Shown piece after piece: positions 7,574-15,872 of a DNA stretch of 64,000 nucleotides. Source of the DNA: Polynucleobacter sp. AP-Elch-400A-B2. GTDB taxonomy: Bacteria; Pseudomonadota; Gammaproteobacteria; Burkholderiales; Burkholderiaceae. A program made the translations under genes and the position numbers. Location of the stretch: the NCBI RefSeq assembly GCF_018688355.1, contig NZ_CP061317.1, forward strand, positions 1,248,091 to 1,312,090. The letters are read 5' to 3'. Under the pieces are notes generated by a model, which saw nothing but the letters and a program-made list of their open reading frames with translations, was not told the origin of the DNA and did no database searches. Every line of letters begins with the position of its first letter. Within the stretch, counting starts at the first letter, position 1.

Positions 7574-8155
7574 TTACTTCTTTGGTGTTACGAAACCAAT
7601 TACTGTATCGTCAACAAACTCCACCAATATGTCATCACCAGCTTTAAATTTCTCAAGACCTAAAACGCTTTGATCCACTTTCACTTTTTGCTTCTCACCT
7701 GATGGCAATGTGAAAGTCACGATACGAGTCTTTGCATCGATCGTAGTAATTTTGACAGTTGCATAAACAGTATCCGTAGTCTCTTCAAATGGCTTAGCTG
7801 AACCTTTGCCAGAAATGACAACCGCACGGACACCTGAAACGCCTGGCTTAGCATCCTTGGGAGCTGCAACCAAACCAACTGCAATTGCTTGAGCGTGTTC
7901 AACTACAAATAGATCGCCCTTCTTTACTTTATCCAAATCATTGACTTGCTTAGATACGTTCATTTGAGCTAAGTTACCGTTCGCATCCTTAAGAACTACG
8001 ATGCGCTTCTTTGCGTCCACTGAATCAACAGTAGCAGTCAATACAACTGCTTCGGCTGCCAAAGGCAACATCTTTGCAGGAGTTTGAGCAAATACCGAAC
8101 CTGCAGCAAGCAAACCGAGTGAAGCAACTAATGTAGCTAGTAAAGATTTCTTCAA
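7574..8155 (-). CDS. Exported protein with two tandem beta-type repeats, unknown function
   Basis: A 193-residue protein with a clear signal peptide (LLATLVASLGLLAAGSVFAQ). The mature part is an internal duplication. Residues 38-95 (TVDSVDAKKRIVVLKD, DKVKKGDLFVVE, AIAVGLV) align with 129-189 (TVKITTIDAKTRIVTFT, EKFKAGDDILVE, TVIGFV). Each unit reads as a small beta barrel with a KxGD turn, as in OB-like or TRAM-like folds, but I do not recognise the family. It ends with KK and is transcribed alone, converging on tupA. Confidence 0.8.
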   Translation of the reverse strand: MKKSLLATLVASLGLLAAGSVFAQTPAKMLPLAAEAVVLTATVDSVDAKKRIVVLKDANGNLAQMNVSKQVNDLDKVKKGDLFVVEHAQAIAVGLVAAPKDAKPGVSGVRAVVISGKGSAKPFEETTDTVYATVKITTIDAKTRIVTFTLPSGEKQKVKVDQSVLGLEKFKAGDDILVEFVDDTVIGFVTPKK

Positions 8156-8296
8156 GATAACTCCTAGATAAAGGTTTTAAGGGATGCCAATCTCTGACAC
8201 CACCGATTCATTCTAACCATGAAGTGAGTTACTTTTAAGTCTTAGAGATCATATTTACGGCTTTGATGGGTGCAATTTGCTACATTAGAAGCGTTT

Positions 8297-8752
8297 ATGA
8301 CTCATTCGCAGATCCCTATTGTGATCCTGATTAAAACTTGGCAGGATGCCAAGCAAGATGCTTACCCCATTCGAAAGCGCGTCTTTATCGAGGAACAAGG
8401 CGTGCCCGAAGAGATGGAGCTTGATGAATTCGACCTCCATGCTAGGCATGCGCTTGCCTATGTAGACTCAGAATGCATCGGTACAGCTCGCCTAGTTACC
8501 CTCCCCGGGAATCTTGGGAGAATTGGACGTATGGCGGTATTGCCAAGGTATCGGGGGCAAGGTATTGGCAGGCAACTACTGGAGACTTTGTTGAAAGTAT
8601 CCCAATCTCAGGACATCAAACAAGTAGAGTTACATGCACAGGTGTCTGTAATCCCGTTTTACGAGCAATTTGGGTTTATTGCACAAGGCGATATTTACGA
8701 TGAAGCAGGCATCCCACATCGCGATATGATTCTACATATTCAACAGTATTGA
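8297..8752 (+). CDS. GNAT-family N-acetyltransferase
   Basis: A 151-residue acyltransferase of the ElaA/YjcF type. Seen: the N-terminal YPIRKRVFIEEQGVPEEMEL, the beta-4 strand GRIGRMAVLP, the acetyl-CoA loop RYRGQGIGRQLL, and the C-terminal FYEQFGF. A GTG-initiated extension to 8270 is open, but the ATG at 8297 fits the family length. The thioesterase gene follows after 7 nt, so the two are probably co-transcribed. The acetyl acceptor is unknown. Confidence 0.85.
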   Translation: MTHSQIPIVILIKTWQDAKQDAYPIRKRVFIEEQGVPEEMELDEFDLHARHALAYVDSECIGTARLVTLPGNLGRIGRMAVLPRYRGQGIGRQLLETLLKVSQSQDIKQVELHAQVSVIPFYEQFGFIAQGDIYDEAGIPHRDMILHIQQY

Positions 8753-8759
8753 AATTACC

Positions 8760-9179
8760 ATGACTCAAACAAATCACCCGCCCTTCCTTTTTCGTGTTTG
8801 CTACTCCGATACCGATGCAGCAGGCTTTGTGTATCACGCGCGTTATTTAGAGATCTTTGAGCGCAGTCGCTCAGAATGGCTTCAGCAAAGAGGTTTAAGC
8901 CCAACAAAATTGGTAAATGAGTTTGGCATTCTTCTGCCCGTTCGAGAACTCACGATGAACTTTCATAGGCCGGGGCGCTTGGATGATCTTTTAAGTATTG
9001 ATCAGGTCATTGAACATCGAGGTCGTACTCAAATTGCAGTCAAGCAAACTGCTAAGCGGATTGTTACAGGTAGCGAGCCAGAGCTGATTGCCAGCGCTGT
9101 TCTGCATATTGTTTGTGTTGATACCACCACCCTTAAACCTAAGGGCCTTCCTGATTGGCTGTTTGCAGCCGATCAATAA
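8760..9179 (+). CDS. Acyl-CoA thioesterase, YbgC/4-HBT hotdog family
   Basis: A 139-residue hotdog-fold protein. The catalytic signature YSDTDAAGFVYHARYLEIFE contains the aspartate and the tyrosine/histidine pattern of the 4-hydroxybenzoyl-CoA thioesterase/YbgC family. Such enzymes hydrolyse short acyl-CoA or phospholipid-linked acyl thioesters in the cytoplasm. It is downstream of the GNAT gene (7 nt) and 21 nt upstream of the thiol dioxygenase. No tol genes are next to it, so a YbgC role with the Tol system is not supported by context. Confidence 0.85.
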   Translation: MTQTNHPPFLFRVCYSDTDAAGFVYHARYLEIFERSRSEWLQQRGLSPTKLVNEFGILLPVRELTMNFHRPGRLDDLLSIDQVIEHRGRTQIAVKQTAKRIVTGSEPELIASAVLHIVCVDTTTLKPKGLPDWLFAADQ

Positions 9180-9200
9180 GATCTCAATTGAGGAGCATGC

Positions 9201-9782
9201 ATGCAAGAAGGAAAATTACTGAGCTTTGTGAAAGGTCTTGCGACGCTACTGGAAACTCATCCGAGTGAAGAGATCATTTTTTCCAAGGGTAAAAAACTTT
9301 TAGAAAACTTAATTCAGTCGGATGACTGGCTGTCAGAGGAATTTTGTAAACCACATCCACAGTATTACCAGCAATACTTGCTGTACGCAGATCCATTGGA
9401 TCGCTTTTCAGTAGTGAGCTTTGTATGGGGTCCTGGTCAAAAGACGCCACTGCATAACCATACCGTCTGGGGAATGATTGGGCAGTTACGCGGTCAAGAA
9501 CGTGGCGCCAACTATTACCGCCAGCCTGATGGCAGCTATCAAGCTGGTGAATCTTGTATTTGCGAGCCCGGTCAAGTGGCTACCGTATCCCCCAGCACAC
9601 ATGACATCCATGTAGTTGAGAACGCCTTGAGCGACCAAACCTCTATCAGCATCCATGTTTATGGTGGAAATATTGGCCGTATCGAACGAGCTGTATTTGA
9701 CCCACTTACAGGTGCAGAGAAATTATTTATCTCGGGATATGCCAATTCTGTAACGCCAAATCTTTGGAGTGCTGCCCGATAG
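9201..9782 (+). CDS. Cysteine / 3-mercaptopropionate dioxygenase (cupin thiol dioxygenase)
   Basis: A 193-residue cupin of the thiol dioxygenase family, which adds O2 to a thiol to give a sulfinate. The iron ligands are visible as LHNHT (two His) and the later DIHVVEN. The motif HNHTVWGMIGQLRG has Gly in the region where mammalian cysteine dioxygenase carries its cross-linking Cys, as in bacterial enzymes including 3-mercaptopropionate dioxygenase. I cannot decide between cysteine and 3-mercaptopropionate as substrate. TTGAGGAG shortly before the start at 9201 gives a good ribosome binding site. Confidence 0.85.
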   Translation: MQEGKLLSFVKGLATLLETHPSEEIIFSKGKKLLENLIQSDDWLSEEFCKPHPQYYQQYLLYADPLDRFSVVSFVWGPGQKTPLHNHTVWGMIGQLRGQERGANYYRQPDGSYQAGESCICEPGQVATVSPSTHDIHVVENALSDQTSISIHVYGGNIGRIERAVFDPLTGAEKLFISGYANSVTPNLWSAAR

Positions 9783-9886
9783 CTTAAAATAGCGACTCTT
9801 TCTGCAAACACTGCAAGTGTGGCAGCTCACCCCATTGGCCGGGATAGTCGTTTAATTGAATACGGGCCAATATTTAATTGGCTCCT

Positions 9887-11170
9887 ATGTTATTTACAGA
9901 TCTTGGTTTATCAGAACCCATTCTTCGCGCGATTAGCGAGGAAGGCTATACCAGCCCTACCCCCATTCAAGCAAAATCGATTCCCGCTGTATTGAAGGGT
10001 GGAGATTTACTCGCCGCCGCTCAAACTGGTACCGGTAAAACTGCCGGCTTTACCCTACCAATCCTGCAGCGCTTAAGTAGTACAGCCCAGACTGGTGGCA
10101 AGCGTCAATTACGTGTCTTGATTTTAACCCCCACTCGCGAACTCGCTGCTCAGGTTCAAGAATCCGTCGTGACCTACGGCAAATATACTGGCCTCAAATC
10201 GACTGTTATTTTTGGTGGTGTTGGCGCTAACCCCCAAATCAAAGCCATTGCTGCAGGACTTGATATCTTGGTAGCAACACCGGGTCGTTTGCTTGATCTC
10301 ATGTCACAGAACTGTGTCTCACTTGCCAATATAGAAATTCTGGTTCTGGATGAAGCTGATCGCATGCTAGACATGGGCTTCTTACGAGATATTAAAAAGA
10401 TCTTGGCGGCATTACCAAAGCAACGTCAGAACTTACTGTTTTCAGCGACCTTCTCTACCGAGATTAAAGCCCTAGCTGATGGCCTGCTGAATTCACCAGC
10501 ATTAATTGAAGTGGCGCGGAGCAATAGCACCAATGACGCTATCGCTCAGCTGATCCATCCAGTCGATAGAAACCAGAAACACCCTTTGTTAGCGCATCTG
10601 ATTAAAACGAATCAGTGGCAGCAGGTTCTCGTGTTTACTCGTACAAAACATGGTGCTAATAAATTAGTGACTCAGCTAGAAAAAGATGGCATCACCGCTA
10701 TGGCGATTCATGGCAATAAGAGTCAAAGTGCTCGCACCAAAGCTTTAGCAGAATTTAAGGATGGGAAAATCACTGTTTTAGTAGCTACTGATATTGCTGC
10801 GCGCGGTATCGATATTGATCAACTACCCCACGTTGTGAACTACGACCTACCAAACGTTTCCGAGGATTATGTTCACCGCATTGGCAGAACTGGCAGAGCT
10901 GGCTCAAACGGAGTTGCGGTCTCTTTAGTCTGCGTTGACGAGCATGAGATGCTTCGAGATATCGAAAAACTGATTAAGCAAAAGCTACCGCAAGACGTCA
11001 TTGCTGGATTTGAGCCAGATCCGAATGCCGTGGCACAACCAATCCAATTGCGAAGCCAGCAACACCAACAATCCAGAAAGCCTCGACCGGGCAATGCTGG
11101 TGGCGGTAATGGCGGAGCCAGGCCTGCAGCTAAACGCAGTAGCCCGCCCAAACGTAGCTTTAATCGATAA
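9887..11170 (+). CDS. rhlE: DEAD-box RNA helicase RhlE
   Basis: ATP-dependent RNA helicase of about 427 residues for ribosome assembly or RNA turnover. Motifs in order: Q motif (GYTSPTPIQAKSIP), Walker A AQTGTGKT, PTRELAAQ, DEAD within VLDEADRMLDMGF, SAT, and HRIGRTGRAG. A short basic Gly/Ser/Arg tail (after residue ~390) is typical of RhlE and helps RNA binding. The frame can start at a TTG at 9878, but the ATG at 9887 gives the family start MLFTDLGLS. The 100-nt leader has no obvious structure. Confidence 0.92.
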   Translation: MLFTDLGLSEPILRAISEEGYTSPTPIQAKSIPAVLKGGDLLAAAQTGTGKTAGFTLPILQRLSSTAQTGGKRQLRVLILTPTRELAAQVQESVVTYGKYTGLKSTVIFGGVGANPQIKAIAAGLDILVATPGRLLDLMSQNCVSLANIEILVLDEADRMLDMGFLRDIKKILAALPKQRQNLLFSATFSTEIKALADGLLNSPALIEVARSNSTNDAIAQLIHPVDRNQKHPLLAHLIKTNQWQQVLVFTRTKHGANKLVTQLEKDGITAMAIHGNKSQSARTKALAEFKDGKITVLVATDIAARGIDIDQLPHVVNYDLPNVSEDYVHRIGRTGRAGSNGVAVSLVCVDEHEMLRDIEKLIKQKLPQDVIAGFEPDPNAVAQPIQLRSQQHQQSRKPRPGNAGGGNGGARPAAKRSSPPKRSFNR

Positions 11171-11209
11171 ATGTAGAGTATGAGAAGGGCTGCAGTTAAC
11201 GGCTCAATC

Positions 11210-12091
11210 TCAATCTACCTTTAGATTAAACACGCTGGAGAAGTCGAGCTGCCCATTGCCGGCCTTACTGTGGACTTCGTAGAGTCTGCGGGATAACTCT
11301 CCAAGTGGGACGCTCGCATCCAAATCACTTGCATTCTCAGTGGCTAAGCCGAGATCTTTCAACATCAGATCTACGCCAAAGCCACCCGCATAGCCTTTTG
11401 AGGATGGCACGTTCTCCATGACCCCAGGACAAGGGTTATAGAGCTCTAAGGTCCAGTTGCGCCCAGAGCTCTTAGACATGATGTCCGAGAGCACCTTCGG
11501 GTCCATGCCGTTAGCTATGCCCAGGCGCAATGCCTCGCTCGTACCGAGCATCTGGATGCCCAAGAGCATGTTGTTGCAGACCTTCACGGTTTGGCCGCTG
11601 CCGCTCGCACCTGCATGGAAAATATTCTTACCCATCTTCTCTAACAATGGTCGAGCCCGATCAACATCAACACTATCTCCACCCACCATGAAGGTTAAGG
11701 TTCCAGCCTGGGCACCGGCGGTTCCGCCGGATACGGGCGCATCCATCATGGCAAAGCCCTTGGCTTTTGCTTGGGCAGCCACAGCTTGCGATACCTTAGG
11801 AGAAATCGTGGAGCAGTCAATGAGTAAAGACTTGGGATTGGCCACAGTAAGCAAGCCAGAATTACCTAGGTACAAAGCCTCGACATGTCGTGAAGCCGGC
11901 AGCATGCTAATAATGACATCCGCATCAAGAGCAGCGTCGGATGCGCTGGGTACGGAAACTCCTCCGCCAGCCTTAAACGCATCTAGTTGAGCCTGAACGA
12001 GATCAAATCCCTGAACCCGATGACCTGCTTTTACTAAATTGAGGGCCATAGGAAGACCCATATTGCCCAAACCTAAAAATGCGACTTTCAT
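11210..12091 (-). CDS. mmsB: 3-hydroxyisobutyrate dehydrogenase
   Basis: A 293-residue NAD-dependent beta-hydroxyacid dehydrogenase of valine breakdown. The Rossmann motif FLGLGNMGLPMA opens the protein; the substrate loop DAPVSGGTAGAQAGTL and the catalytic lysine K170 in GQTVKVCNNMLLG are intact. The C-terminal GNGQLDFSSVF is that of MmsB rather than of tartronate semialdehyde reductase, though the latter is a close relative. No other valine genes are adjacent. Confidence 0.85.
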   Translation of the reverse strand: MKVAFLGLGNMGLPMALNLVKAGHRVQGFDLVQAQLDAFKAGGGVSVPSASDAALDADVIISMLPASRHVEALYLGNSGLLTVANPKSLLIDCSTISPKVSQAVAAQAKAKGFAMMDAPVSGGTAGAQAGTLTFMVGGDSVDVDRARPLLEKMGKNIFHAGASGSGQTVKVCNNMLLGIQMLGTSEALRLGIANGMDPKVLSDIMSKSSGRNWTLELYNPCPGVMENVPSSKGYAGGFGVDLMLKDLGLATENASDLDASVPLGELSRRLYEVHSKAGNGQLDFSSVFNLKVD

Positions 12092-12175
12092 ATACGCCCC
12101 GTATGCAATAGTAAAGTTCTAATATCTCACTATAGCTTGCTAATACACTAGCTTGATTAATTTTTGGAGAATGAA

Positions 12176-12469
12176 ATGGCTATTAAGGTAATTGGTCTTA
12201 TTCAGCTAAATGATCTTGAGGCATTTGAGGAATACCGCTCACAAGTGGGGGATACAGTAAGCCTCTATCAGGGCAAGATCATCTCTCGTGGATCGCTCAA
12301 TACTGTTTTATGGAATGAATTGAAGTGTGATTCCTTTAGCACCTTTGTAGAGCTAGAGTTCCCAGATCTAGAGCAATCAGAATCATGGGCCAATAGCCCA
12401 GAGTATCAAAACTTACTAGCGATTCGCAGTAAAGCGATGAAGCTCACTTTATTTTCTGTCAGCCTATAA
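12176..12469 (+). CDS. DUF1330 family protein
   Basis: A 97-residue protein of the DUF1330 (dimeric alpha/beta barrel) type, with the family features EAFEEYRSQVGDTVSLY, GKIISRGS and SPEYQNLLAIRS near the C-terminus. No reaction is established for the family. The ATG at 12176 is supported by TTGGAGAATGAA directly upstream; a TTG at 12164 would place the start inside that ribosome binding site. Confidence 0.8.
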   Translation: MAIKVIGLIQLNDLEAFEEYRSQVGDTVSLYQGKIISRGSLNTVLWNELKCDSFSTFVELEFPDLEQSESWANSPEYQNLLAIRSKAMKLTLFSVSL

Positions 12470-12502
12470 AAATAAAGCCCGGCTCCTTGTGGGGGCCAGG
12501 CT
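12464..12502 (-). terminator. Terminator of the small Lys/Ala-rich protein gene
   Basis: An imperfect GC-rich stem (AGCC-GGC arms at 12476-12502) is followed on the minus strand by TTTATTTTTATAGG. It stands 24 nt after the stop of the gene at 12527 and may also stop the opposing DUF1330 gene. Confidence 0.65.
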
Positions 12503-12526
12503 GAATTCAATTTAAGTTAAGAAGAG

Positions 12527-12715
12527 TTACTTCTTAGCTTCCATAGCTTCTTTGGTAGCAGTAATTTCTTTGCGACGCTCTTTGCATGCGCCAGCAATTT
12601 CTTGCAAGGCTTTGCGAGCGCGAGCAGCAGATGCCTTGACACCCTTTTCAATAAACTTTTCGTTTTCTGCTTTGTAAGTTTCAAACGCAGCCAACAATGT
12701 ATCGTGTTGTGACAT
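12527..12715 (-). CDS. Small Lys/Ala/Glu-rich helical protein, unknown
   Basis: A 62-residue protein, almost wholly predicted helix, with a basic middle (KGVKASAARARKALQEIAG) and a charged end (KERRKEITATKEAMEAKK). It resembles the histone-H1-like or small DNA/RNA-associated proteins of betaproteobacteria, but I cannot name a family. The frame stays open to 12862; the ATG at 12713-12715 is chosen because TAGGAGACAAG precedes it. A leader with two stem-loops and a 3-prime terminator suggest a strongly expressed monocistronic gene. Confidence 0.65.
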   Translation of the reverse strand: MSQHDTLLAAFETYKAENEKFIEKGVKASAARARKALQEIAGACKERRKEITATKEAMEAKK

Positions 12716-13052
12716 CTTGTCTCCTAGATCTTTAATTAAAGTTTGAGTAATGAGCTCGAAAATAGTATATCCCCATAAAAAGCGGGGAATTCTAGGTATA
12801 CCCCTAGGGATAACTCTTATACAGCCCAAATCCTCGAAAATGAAAAAAACCATTAAAAACAAGGGAAAAATAGGTGAAAAGCAGAAAAACCTTTTTTACG
12901 GACTGGCGCTTTAAATGAGCAAACATGAGCTCTCTAGGCCCGTTAAGCCCCCCATCTTGCAGGACATAAACACCCCACCAATGTCATGTAAGAATTACAC
13001 ACCTCCATTGGATTTACGCCTAAATTAACCACCCCAATCAATACAGAAAAGA
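12716..13052. other. Divergent intergenic region with leader stem-loops
   Basis: This 337-bp stretch separates the small helical protein (minus) from the rhodanese protein (plus). It holds two short inverted repeats in the minus-strand leader: CCCC-N9-GGGG at about 12771-12787, and CTAGG-TATACC-CCTAG at about 12792-12807. The middle is AT-rich. I find no convincing gene or known riboswitch in it; it is probably two promoters and two leaders. Confidence 0.4.
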
Positions 13053-14654
13053 ATGATGTCCATTAAAAATCAAGATTATGCATTTGTCCGCAATAAGCTC
13101 CTTAAAAAAGAAGAAATCGCCCTATTAGATGTTCGCGAGGAAGATCCTCATGCACAAGAGCATCCTTTGTTTGCTGCCAATCTTCCGCTATCACGGATTG
13201 AGCTTGATGCACTGAGTAAGCTTCCTAGAAAAGATGTGCCCATTGTTACGCTTGATGATGGTGAGGGACTTGCGCAATTGGCAGCAGAAAGACTCTCCAA
13301 GCTTGGCTATGTAGATGTTTCAGTGTTTGCAGGCGGTGTTACAGCATGGAAGGCTGCTGGCGGAGAGGTCTTTAAAGATGTGAATGTTCCCAGCAAATCC
13401 TTTGGTGAATTCGTGGAATCTAAGCGACACACTCCCTCCCTATCAGCGCAAGAAGTAAAGAAGTTAATTGATGCCAAGGAAGATGTAGTCGTTGTAGATG
13501 TACGTCGCTTTGATGAATATCAAACCATGAGTATCCCGACAGGTATTAGCGTCCCTGGTGCCGAATTAGTTTTACGCCTTCCAGAATTAGCACCAAATCC
13601 CAAGACGAAGATCATCGTCAATTGCGCAGGAAGAACACGCAGTATTATTGGCACTCAATCGCTCATTAATGCCGGCATCCCAAATGAAGTCAATGCATTG
13701 CGCAATGGAACGATTGGCTGGACCTTAGCTGGTCAAGAATTAGATAAAGGTCAAAGTCGTAAATTTAAAGAGGTAAGTGAAAGTACTGCCGCCACAGCTG
13801 CTGAGCGCGCACGCAGCGTCGCTGATCAGGCTGGGGTGAAGCGAGTGAAGCTTGCCGATATCGAGCAATGGAAATCTCAGACGGAACGAACTACCTATTT
13901 CTTTGACCCAAGAACGCCTGAAGAATATGAAGCCGGCCACCTACCAGGATTTAGGTCAACGCCCGGCGGGCAATTAGTTCAAGAGACCGAAATGGTAGCG
14001 CCTGTTCGTGGTGCACGCATCGTGTTATCCGATCCGGCTAGCGTGAGAGCTAATATGCCAGCCTCATGGCTCGCCCAGATGGCATGGGATGTCTATGTGA
14101 TTGATGACATCAAAGCAGTTGATCTGATGGAGAAAGGAGTCTGGATTGCGCCTCAGCCACAAACACCACCTATCCAGATGGTGGATGCGAATACGGCTGC
14201 ATCATGGTTAAAAGAGGACGCCAAGACAATTTGCATCGATCTCAGTACCCACGCAAATTATGTCAAAGGCCATGTTCCTGGTAGTTGGTTTGCACTACGC
14301 TCTCAGTTTGCTAACGCTCTGAAAAATCTTCCCATAGCAAATCGCTACATACTCACTAGCACTACAGGTGACTTAGCTGTATTTGCTGCTCAAGAAATTC
14401 AATCTCTCGTTCAATCCCTTGCTCCTCAAGCGGAAGTATTCGTATTGACTGGAGGCAATGCAGCATGGATCAAGGCTGGCCTGGATATTGAAAAAGGCGC
14501 TACGCATTTAGCATCACCCCCAATGGATCGCTACAAACGACCATATGAGGGGACTAGCGTTGATCCCGCAGCGATGCAGGCCTACTTAGATTGGGAATTT
14601 GGTTTGGTAGAGCAGCTTGGCAAGGATGGCACTCATCACTTCTGGGTCCTCTGA
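13053..14654 (+). CDS. Four-domain rhodanese-like protein with one catalytic cysteine
   Basis: A 533-residue cytoplasmic protein built of four rhodanese domains (about 6-105, 125-230, 265-365, 373-482). Rhodaneses carry sulfane sulfur on an active cysteine. Only domain 2 has it: Cys191 in NCAGRTRSI. The matching loops in domains 1, 3 and 4 read VTLDDGEG, VLSDPASV and LTSTTGDL, without cysteine. Domains 1 and 4 keep the GGxxAW ending (FAGGVTAWKAAGG, LTGGNAAWIKAG). Similar tandem proteins act as thiosulfate sulfurtransferases; the inactive domains may bind partners. Two ATGs stand in tandem at the start; AGAAAAGA precedes them. Confidence 0.85.
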   Translation: MMSIKNQDYAFVRNKLLKKEEIALLDVREEDPHAQEHPLFAANLPLSRIELDALSKLPRKDVPIVTLDDGEGLAQLAAERLSKLGYVDVSVFAGGVTAWKAAGGEVFKDVNVPSKSFGEFVESKRHTPSLSAQEVKKLIDAKEDVVVVDVRRFDEYQTMSIPTGISVPGAELVLRLPELAPNPKTKIIVNCAGRTRSIIGTQSLINAGIPNEVNALRNGTIGWTLAGQELDKGQSRKFKEVSESTAATAAERARSVADQAGVKRVKLADIEQWKSQTERTTYFFDPRTPEEYEAGHLPGFRSTPGGQLVQETEMVAPVRGARIVLSDPASVRANMPASWLAQMAWDVYVIDDIKAVDLMEKGVWIAPQPQTPPIQMVDANTAASWLKEDAKTICIDLSTHANYVKGHVPGSWFALRSQFANALKNLPIANRYILTSTTGDLAVFAAQEIQSLVQSLAPQAEVFVLTGGNAAWIKAGLDIEKGATHLASPPMDRYKRPYEGTSVDPAAMQAYLDWEFGLVEQLGKDGTHHFWVL

Positions 14655-14662
14655 TAATAGTG

Positions 14663-14956
14663 ATGAACAGAGCAAGCGCCCTCTTGATATTGACTTTAGG
14701 ACTCTCAGCTTGTGGGCGAGAAACCTACACTACCTGGTCGTGTACAGATAGCGCTGGGAATAAATCTCCGATGATTCTGAAAAAAGCGCAGATGCAGTTT
14801 CAGGATCGCCAATACGACTACTGTGGAAGCCTTGGCCCTCTGAGTTATTTTGACCTGAAATGCCCTGCTCAAATACAGGACTCCAGCAATATCTTTACGA
14901 CCAGCTCAGGCAAACTCGTCAGCAACACAAATGAATTTCAGTGCAATGAGCTCTAA
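14663..14956 (+). CDS. Small Cys-containing lipoprotein, unknown
   Basis: A 97-residue protein with a lipoprotein signal (LLILTLGLSAC). The mature part has four further cysteines (WSC, DYC, LKC, FQC), which suggests two disulfides in the periplasm. I do not recognise a family. The ATG at 14663 is chosen because it begins the signal sequence; a GTG one codon upstream is possible. It starts 8 nt after the rhodanese gene and its end overlaps the TIGR02450 gene by 11 nt, so the three form one unit. Confidence 0.65.
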   Translation: MNRASALLILTLGLSACGRETYTTWSCTDSAGNKSPMILKKAQMQFQDRQYDYCGSLGPLSYFDLKCPAQIQDSSNIFTTSSGKLVSNTNEFQCNEL

Positions 14957-15182
14957 AGAACAAAATCTTCTTAGCCCCAAAAAACTCCTGCTGAGCAAAT
15001 GGACGGCAGTAAAACCAAGTCATAAGCGGAAACACTTTTTAGTCAGCAAAGTCATCCTGCCCGAGTTACCAGAAGCGGCCATTGAGTTTGTCGAGCTAGA
15101 AGCTGTTTTTGATCAGCACTCTCAAATCATTCCTTGGCGCGAGCTCAAGGATATCGATACCTGGTTACAGGGCTGGGTATAA
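14946..15182 (+). CDS. TIGR02450-type Trp-rich conserved protein
   Basis: A 78-residue protein with the layout of TIGR02450: NLLSPKKLLLSKWTAVKP, then KRKHFLVSKVILP, and the tryptophan-bearing IIPWRELKD and WLQGWV. Function of the family is unknown. The ATG at 14946 lies inside the end of the lipoprotein gene; an in-frame ATG at 14931 also exists, but the chosen start fits the family length. Confidence 0.7.
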   Translation: MSSKEQNLLSPKKLLLSKWTAVKPSHKRKHFLVSKVILPELPEAAIEFVELEAVFDQHSQIIPWRELKDIDTWLQGWV

Positions 15183-15204
15183 AAAAGCCACCCATTCGGG
15201 TGGC
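15181..15204 (-). terminator. Terminator of the phasin-like gene
   Basis: A perfect 7-bp stem (GCCACCC / GGGTGGC, loop of 4) is followed on the minus strand by TTTTTT. It ends the gene at 15228 and lies just beyond the stop of the opposing TIGR02450 gene. Confidence 0.8.
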
Positions 15205-15227
15205 CGTCAATCTTGCGTAGTGTTTGG

Positions 15228-15755
15228 CTACTTAGAATTCTTCTTGGAATTCGAAGATTTTCTCAAATGCTCCTCAATATTTTTCTCTGCAGTATCAGCA
15301 ACTTGATTCACAATTTTTCGCCCTTCTTTGAACATCTTCTGCCCAGCAGTTGACATGTCATGAACAACTTTAGATAACTTATCAGCATGTCCTGGCAATT
15401 TACCTTCAACATCCTCAAGCCAGTTCACCAAAGAGCTGCGAACTTTCTCTAAATGCTTTTCAGTTCCGTCAGCCGCGTCATCGCCGATATCCTTGAGAAC
15501 AGATTTCACTTTCTTTTGATAAACGGTCGCGCGTTTTGCAGCTTCCTGGGTAGCTAACTCCTGAAGCTCTTTGAGCTTAGCGAGGTCATTTTTGGCGGCA
15601 GACTTAACGCTCTCCATGGCATTTTTCATGCCCCACTGAATTTCTTCAAGATGATGCTCGCTCAGATCTTTAGCGGCATCCAGTAATTTATGAGAGTAGG
15701 CAAATAACTCCTTCGCCTTCTCTTGTTGCCATGCTTGAATGTCTTTCTTGTCCAT
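15228..15755 (-). CDS. Helical phasin-like protein
   Basis: A 175-residue protein with almost continuous amphipathic helix, no signal peptide and no cysteine, ending in RKSSNSKKNSK. Stretches such as ELFAYSHKLLDAAKDLSEHH and AGQKMFKEGRKIVNQVADTA recall phasins, which coat polyhydroxyalkanoate granules. No PHA synthase is in the window, although a 3-hydroxybutyrate dehydrogenase is at 32.5 kb. A generic helical stress or DNA-associated protein is the alternative. Confidence 0.6.
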   Translation of the reverse strand: MDKKDIQAWQQEKAKELFAYSHKLLDAAKDLSEHHLEEIQWGMKNAMESVKSAAKNDLAKLKELQELATQEAAKRATVYQKKVKSVLKDIGDDAADGTEKHLEKVRSSLVNWLEDVEGKLPGHADKLSKVVHDMSTAGQKMFKEGRKIVNQVADTAEKNIEEHLRKSSNSKKNSK

Positions 15756-15872
15756 TACAACCCCCCTTTAAGTTAAATAAACATAACAGTGAAATTAAAA
15801 ACTGACAGTTCCACTCTATACCCAATTTAAAGACTTGCCAATTGCTTGCTTTAATAGCATTAAAATTAAGCT

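Noticed and set aside
15228..15755. Firm naming as a PHA phasin
   Set aside because: Only helical composition supports it; no phaC or phaP context in the window.
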